In this document: positions 6,928 through 8,438 of the stretch, in pieces
Layout: the number at the start of each line of letters is the position of its first letter
Position numbering within the stretch: the stretch's first letter is position 1
Source of the DNA: Candidatus Micrarchaeota archaeon CG08_land_8_20_14_0_20_59_11
Lineage (GTDB): Archaea > Micrarchaeota > Micrarchaeia > Norongarragalinales > Norongarragalinaceae
DNA length: 8,438 nt
Direction: 5' to 3'
Assembly (NCBI GenBank): GCA_002763345.1
Contig: PEXZ01000029.1
Location: 1 to 8,438, forward strand
The notes under the pieces: generated by a model
Databases searched by the model: none
The model's input: the letters and a program-made list of their open reading frames with translations, nothing else
Told to the model about the DNA's origin: nothing
Translations under genes and position numbers: made by a program

Positions 6928-7341
6928 ATGGGCAGGGGAAAGGAGCGCATGGTTGTCTGCGAGAAATGCGGACGCCAGACCCGCCGCGACAAGGCGGTGT
7001 TCATAGAGAAGAACATATTCGTGAATCCGCTTGAGCGCAAGGACGTCGTCCAGGGCGAGCCGTACTCGCCGCGGATATCGCGCGAGGTGGCGTACTGCCC
7101 GTCCTGCGGAAAGCACGGGCGGATTTACGAGAAGAAGGCTCGGCTGAACGCGCGGAATCGCGAGCGCGAGGCGTTCCGCCAGTCGCTGGGCATGGGACAG
7201 CACCGCCCCCGCCGCCGTCCCCCAAGCGCCGCATCCGGCGGGATGCAGCACGCGGGGCAGTACTTTACCGCACAGAAGCCCGCGGAGAAACCCGCGGAAG
7301 CGCCAGCTGTCGCAGAAGAGCCTAAGCAGGAAAGCGCTTAA
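6928..7341 (+). CDS. rps26e: Probable 30S ribosomal protein eS26 with low-complexity C-terminal tail
   Basis: A 137-residue protein. Residues 1-75 match the eS26 layout as I recall it: a basic N-terminus, CxxC at Cys11/Cys14 (VCEKCGRQTRRDKAVF, like the family CDKC...DKAV stretch), a 42-residue spacer, then YCPSCGKH with Cys57/Cys60, followed by an Arg/Lys-rich helix (KKARLNARNRERE). The four Cys should bind one zinc. eS26 sits on the small subunit at the mRNA exit side near the 3' end of 16S rRNA. Known members are about 100-120 residues; the surplus here is an Arg/Pro patch (RPRRRPP) and an Ala/Pro/Glu/Lys tail (about 115-137). The gene is monocistronic, with its own TATA box and leader. The 3' end overlaps the converging gene by four bases. 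A generic zinc-ribbon protein is the main alternative. The frame is open upstream to 6739, but that part overlaps the divergent gene and its promoter. Confidence 0.75.
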   Translation: MGRGKERMVVCEKCGRQTRRDKAVFIEKNIFVNPLERKDVVQGEPYSPRISREVAYCPSCGKHGRIYEKKARLNARNREREAFRQSLGMGQHRPRRRPPSAASGGMQHAGQYFTAQKPAEKPAEAPAVAEEPKQESA

Positions 7342-8036
7342 CCGCAGTTTTTCGCGGTTTCGTTGAAGAATTTCGCTCCAAACTTCCCTTTGTCTTCCGA
7401 GGCGACGTATTCGAAGAAACCAACGACGCGCGGCTTCAGGCGGGCGGCTGCATAAACACTCTCCACAGGCAGCTGCTTTCCGTTGCCGATTGCCATGCGC
7501 TTCTCCGCCATGATTCCGTACCTCTTGTCCAGCACGTCAACGTCCACGTCCAAGATGTCGCATTTCCCGGGCTTGTGCGGGTTGCCGATTCCGCCTGCGG
7601 TTGCAAGGAACGCGTTTTTTCCGAGGATTCCGTAGTTGGTTATTTCCGCCTCTTTTTTGATTTTGTTTTCGACGGCGTGGCGCACGTAGCTCGTGCTGTT
7701 CAGGCGCATTCCCCGAAAAGCGTCGCCGTGCAAATCAAAGCGCGCCACCTTGCCGGGAAAGAAGTAAAGGGGATAAGCCGCGGCATGGCTTTCGCCGAAA
7801 ACAACCAGCAAGTCGCACTTCTTCCGCAACGAGAATAACTGCCGCGCGAAGTCGGTCATCGCGGGCACGTTGACGGGAAAGCCCTTTCTCGCGAGCGGAC
7901 TCTTCAGTTCGCCGAAATCGACGGCTGCCTTCACCATCCCGCGGCTGGCGTCCGTAATCTTGGGTTCGTAAAAAGGCGCGTGGTTGGGAAAAAGCGGCTT
8001 GTCGCGGAGAGGGATGCCGACAACTCCGATTTTCAT
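7338..8036 (-). CDS. Divergent arginase/ureohydrolase-superfamily protein
   Basis: A 232-residue protein; the start at 8036 is set by a strong ribosome binding site, although the frame is open to 8096. The ureohydrolase signature is visible but altered: VVFGESH (His84, for the usual GGDHS), FDLHGD (Asp101, His103, Asp105, the DxHxD motif), LDVDVDVLD (Asp165, Asp167, for SxDxDxxDP), and a C-terminal FFEYVASED (Glu209, Asp215) resembling EVNPxxD. All six expected binuclear-manganese ligands therefore appear present. The SHG stretch that carries a substrate-contacting His in agmatinases reads NSTS instead, and the protein is shorter than the usual 290-300 residues, so arginase or agmatinase activity should not be assumed. 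Hydrolysis of a guanidino or amidino compound is the family expectation. It is probably co-transcribed with the surface protein gene upstream. Confidence 0.75.
   Translation of the reverse strand: MKIGVVGIPLRDKPLFPNHAPFYEPKITDASRGMVKAAVDFGELKSPLARKGFPVNVPAMTDFARQLFSLRKKCDLLVVFGESHAAAYPLYFFPGKVARFDLHGDAFRGMRLNSTSYVRHAVENKIKKEAEITNYGILGKNAFLATAGGIGNPHKPGKCDILDVDVDVLDKRYGIMAEKRMAIGNGKQLPVESVYAAARLKPRVVGFFEYVASEDKGKFGAKFFNETAKNCG
7340..7359. terminator. Small stem-loop at the convergent gene ends (weak candidate terminator)
   Basis: AACCGC (7340-7345) pairs with GCGGTT (7354-7359) around an eight-base loop containing five T's on the plus strand. It spans the stop codons of the two converging genes. 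Archaeal terminators rely mainly on T-runs, and five T's inside a loop is weak support. It also encodes the last residues of the minus-strand protein. Confidence 0.25.
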
Positions 8037-8040
8037 GGCC

Positions 8041-8048
8041 TCACCCCC
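8041..8048 (-). promoter_or_regulatory. Shine-Dalgarno site of the ureohydrolase-fold gene
   Basis: On the minus strand GGGGGTGA is followed by GGCC and the ATG at 8036. It contains GGTGA, complementary to the archaeal 16S 3' end, with four bases to the start. This fixes the start at 8036 rather than further upstream and fits translation of a second cistron. Confidence 0.7.
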
Positions 8049-8058
8049 ACGCTGACGG

Positions 8059-8438
8059 CTATTTTCTTCCCCAGAAGTAATACGACGCGCCGGCAAGCAG
8101 CACGAGCAGCCCGAGAATCCACGGAGCGTCAGCGGCTTTTACGAGCCCAAGGAACGGTGCGGGCGAAGCATATTCCTGTCCGTTACCGGATGGGCGTTCG
8201 TTCGGCGCGTCTACGTTGAGCTTGGCGGCGTTTGCTGGAAACGCGCTCTGCGCAACCGACCTTGAGTATGAAATCGTGTTGTTGAGTATGTAGCAGGCGT
8301 CCCAACAGACTACGCCCCCTCCCCTCAGGAAGGTTATCGTGCTGAAGTTAAGAACATTGACCTTTTCTTTCGGCGTGGACGGAACCGAAGTCCGTTTCTC
8401 GCCGCGAAGCTGTTCTTCCGTCGGCTGCCCGATTTCGA
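8059..8438 (-). CDS. C-terminal part of a membrane-anchored surface protein (N-terminus beyond window)
   Basis: The frame is open from the right window edge to TAG at 8061-8059 and gives 125 residues. The visible part has a charged stretch (EKRTSVPSTPKEKV), then VCWDACYILNNT with two Cys three residues apart, a polar, probably extracellular region, and at the very end a hydrophobic helix (PWILGLLVLLAGASYYFW) followed by GRK. This is the layout of a protein anchored by a C-terminal membrane helix with a short basic cytoplasmic tail. The family is not recognised. The next gene begins 22 bases downstream with its own Shine-Dalgarno site, so the two are probably co-transcribed. Confidence 0.75.
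   Translation of the reverse strand, partial: EIGQPTEEQLRGEKRTSVPSTPKEKVNVLNFSTITFLRGGGVVCWDACYILNNTISYSRSVAQSAFPANAAKLNVDAPNERPSGNGQEYASPAPFLGLVKAADAPWILGLLVLLAGASYYFWGRK

Noticed and set aside
8037..8096. Extended start of the ureohydrolase-fold protein at 8096
   Set aside because: The extra 20 residues overlap the 3' end of the upstream surface protein gene and precede the strong Shine-Dalgarno site; homologous fold begins right after the ATG at 8036.

Overview
The window reads as a GC-rich archaeal chromosome segment. The evidence is: a probable archaeal/eukaryotic-type ribosomal protein eS26; T/A-rich TATA boxes centred about 26-28 bases upstream of start codons, as in leaderless archaeal transcripts; GGTG-type Shine-Dalgarno sites where genes are not leaderless; a COG1407-type metallophosphoesterase; and long membrane-anchored surface proteins built from carboxypeptidase-regulatory-like beta domains with Pro/Ser linkers and Cys-rich modules. 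The surface-protein style suggests a DPANN-like lineage (for example Diapherotrites or Micrarchaeota), but that placement is an inference from general resemblance and was not tested.

Layout. Positions 1-5135 (minus) are one uninterrupted reading frame of 1711 codons that runs off the left edge: a giant single-pass surface protein with an N-terminal anchor, about six tandem beta-sandwich domains, further Ig-like segments, two copies of a Cys-rich module joined by a Pro-Ser linker, an unrecognised globular region, an acidic linker and a helical tail. Only 19 bases separate its start from the divergent metallophosphoesterase gene (5155-5880, plus), so the two promoters overlap the opposite coding starts. 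The phosphoesterase gene overlaps by 17 bases, tail to tail, a second membrane protein gene (5864-6790, minus) with three membrane helices and two of the same beta domains. A 137-base divergent intergenic region (6791-6927) holds two back-to-back TATA boxes and a perfect 10-bp hairpin in the predicted leader of the eS26-like gene (6928-7341, plus). That gene overlaps by 4 bases the end of a divergent arginase/ureohydrolase-fold protein (7338-8036, minus). The latter is preceded by a strong Shine-Dalgarno site and, 22 bases upstream, by the 3' end of a gene for a surface protein with a C-terminal membrane anchor (8059-8438, minus, partial). These last two probably form an operon.

How the genes relate. 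Three of six genes encode membrane-anchored proteins with large extracytoplasmic parts, so the region is partly devoted to the cell envelope. The phosphoesterase, eS26 and ureohydrolase-fold proteins are cytoplasmic, with no evident functional link to the envelope genes. No mobile element, CRISPR array, tRNA or rRNA was seen, and no stretch over 300 bases lacks a gene. Many other long open frames, especially on the plus strand opposite the giant gene, are by-products of its GC-rich codon use.
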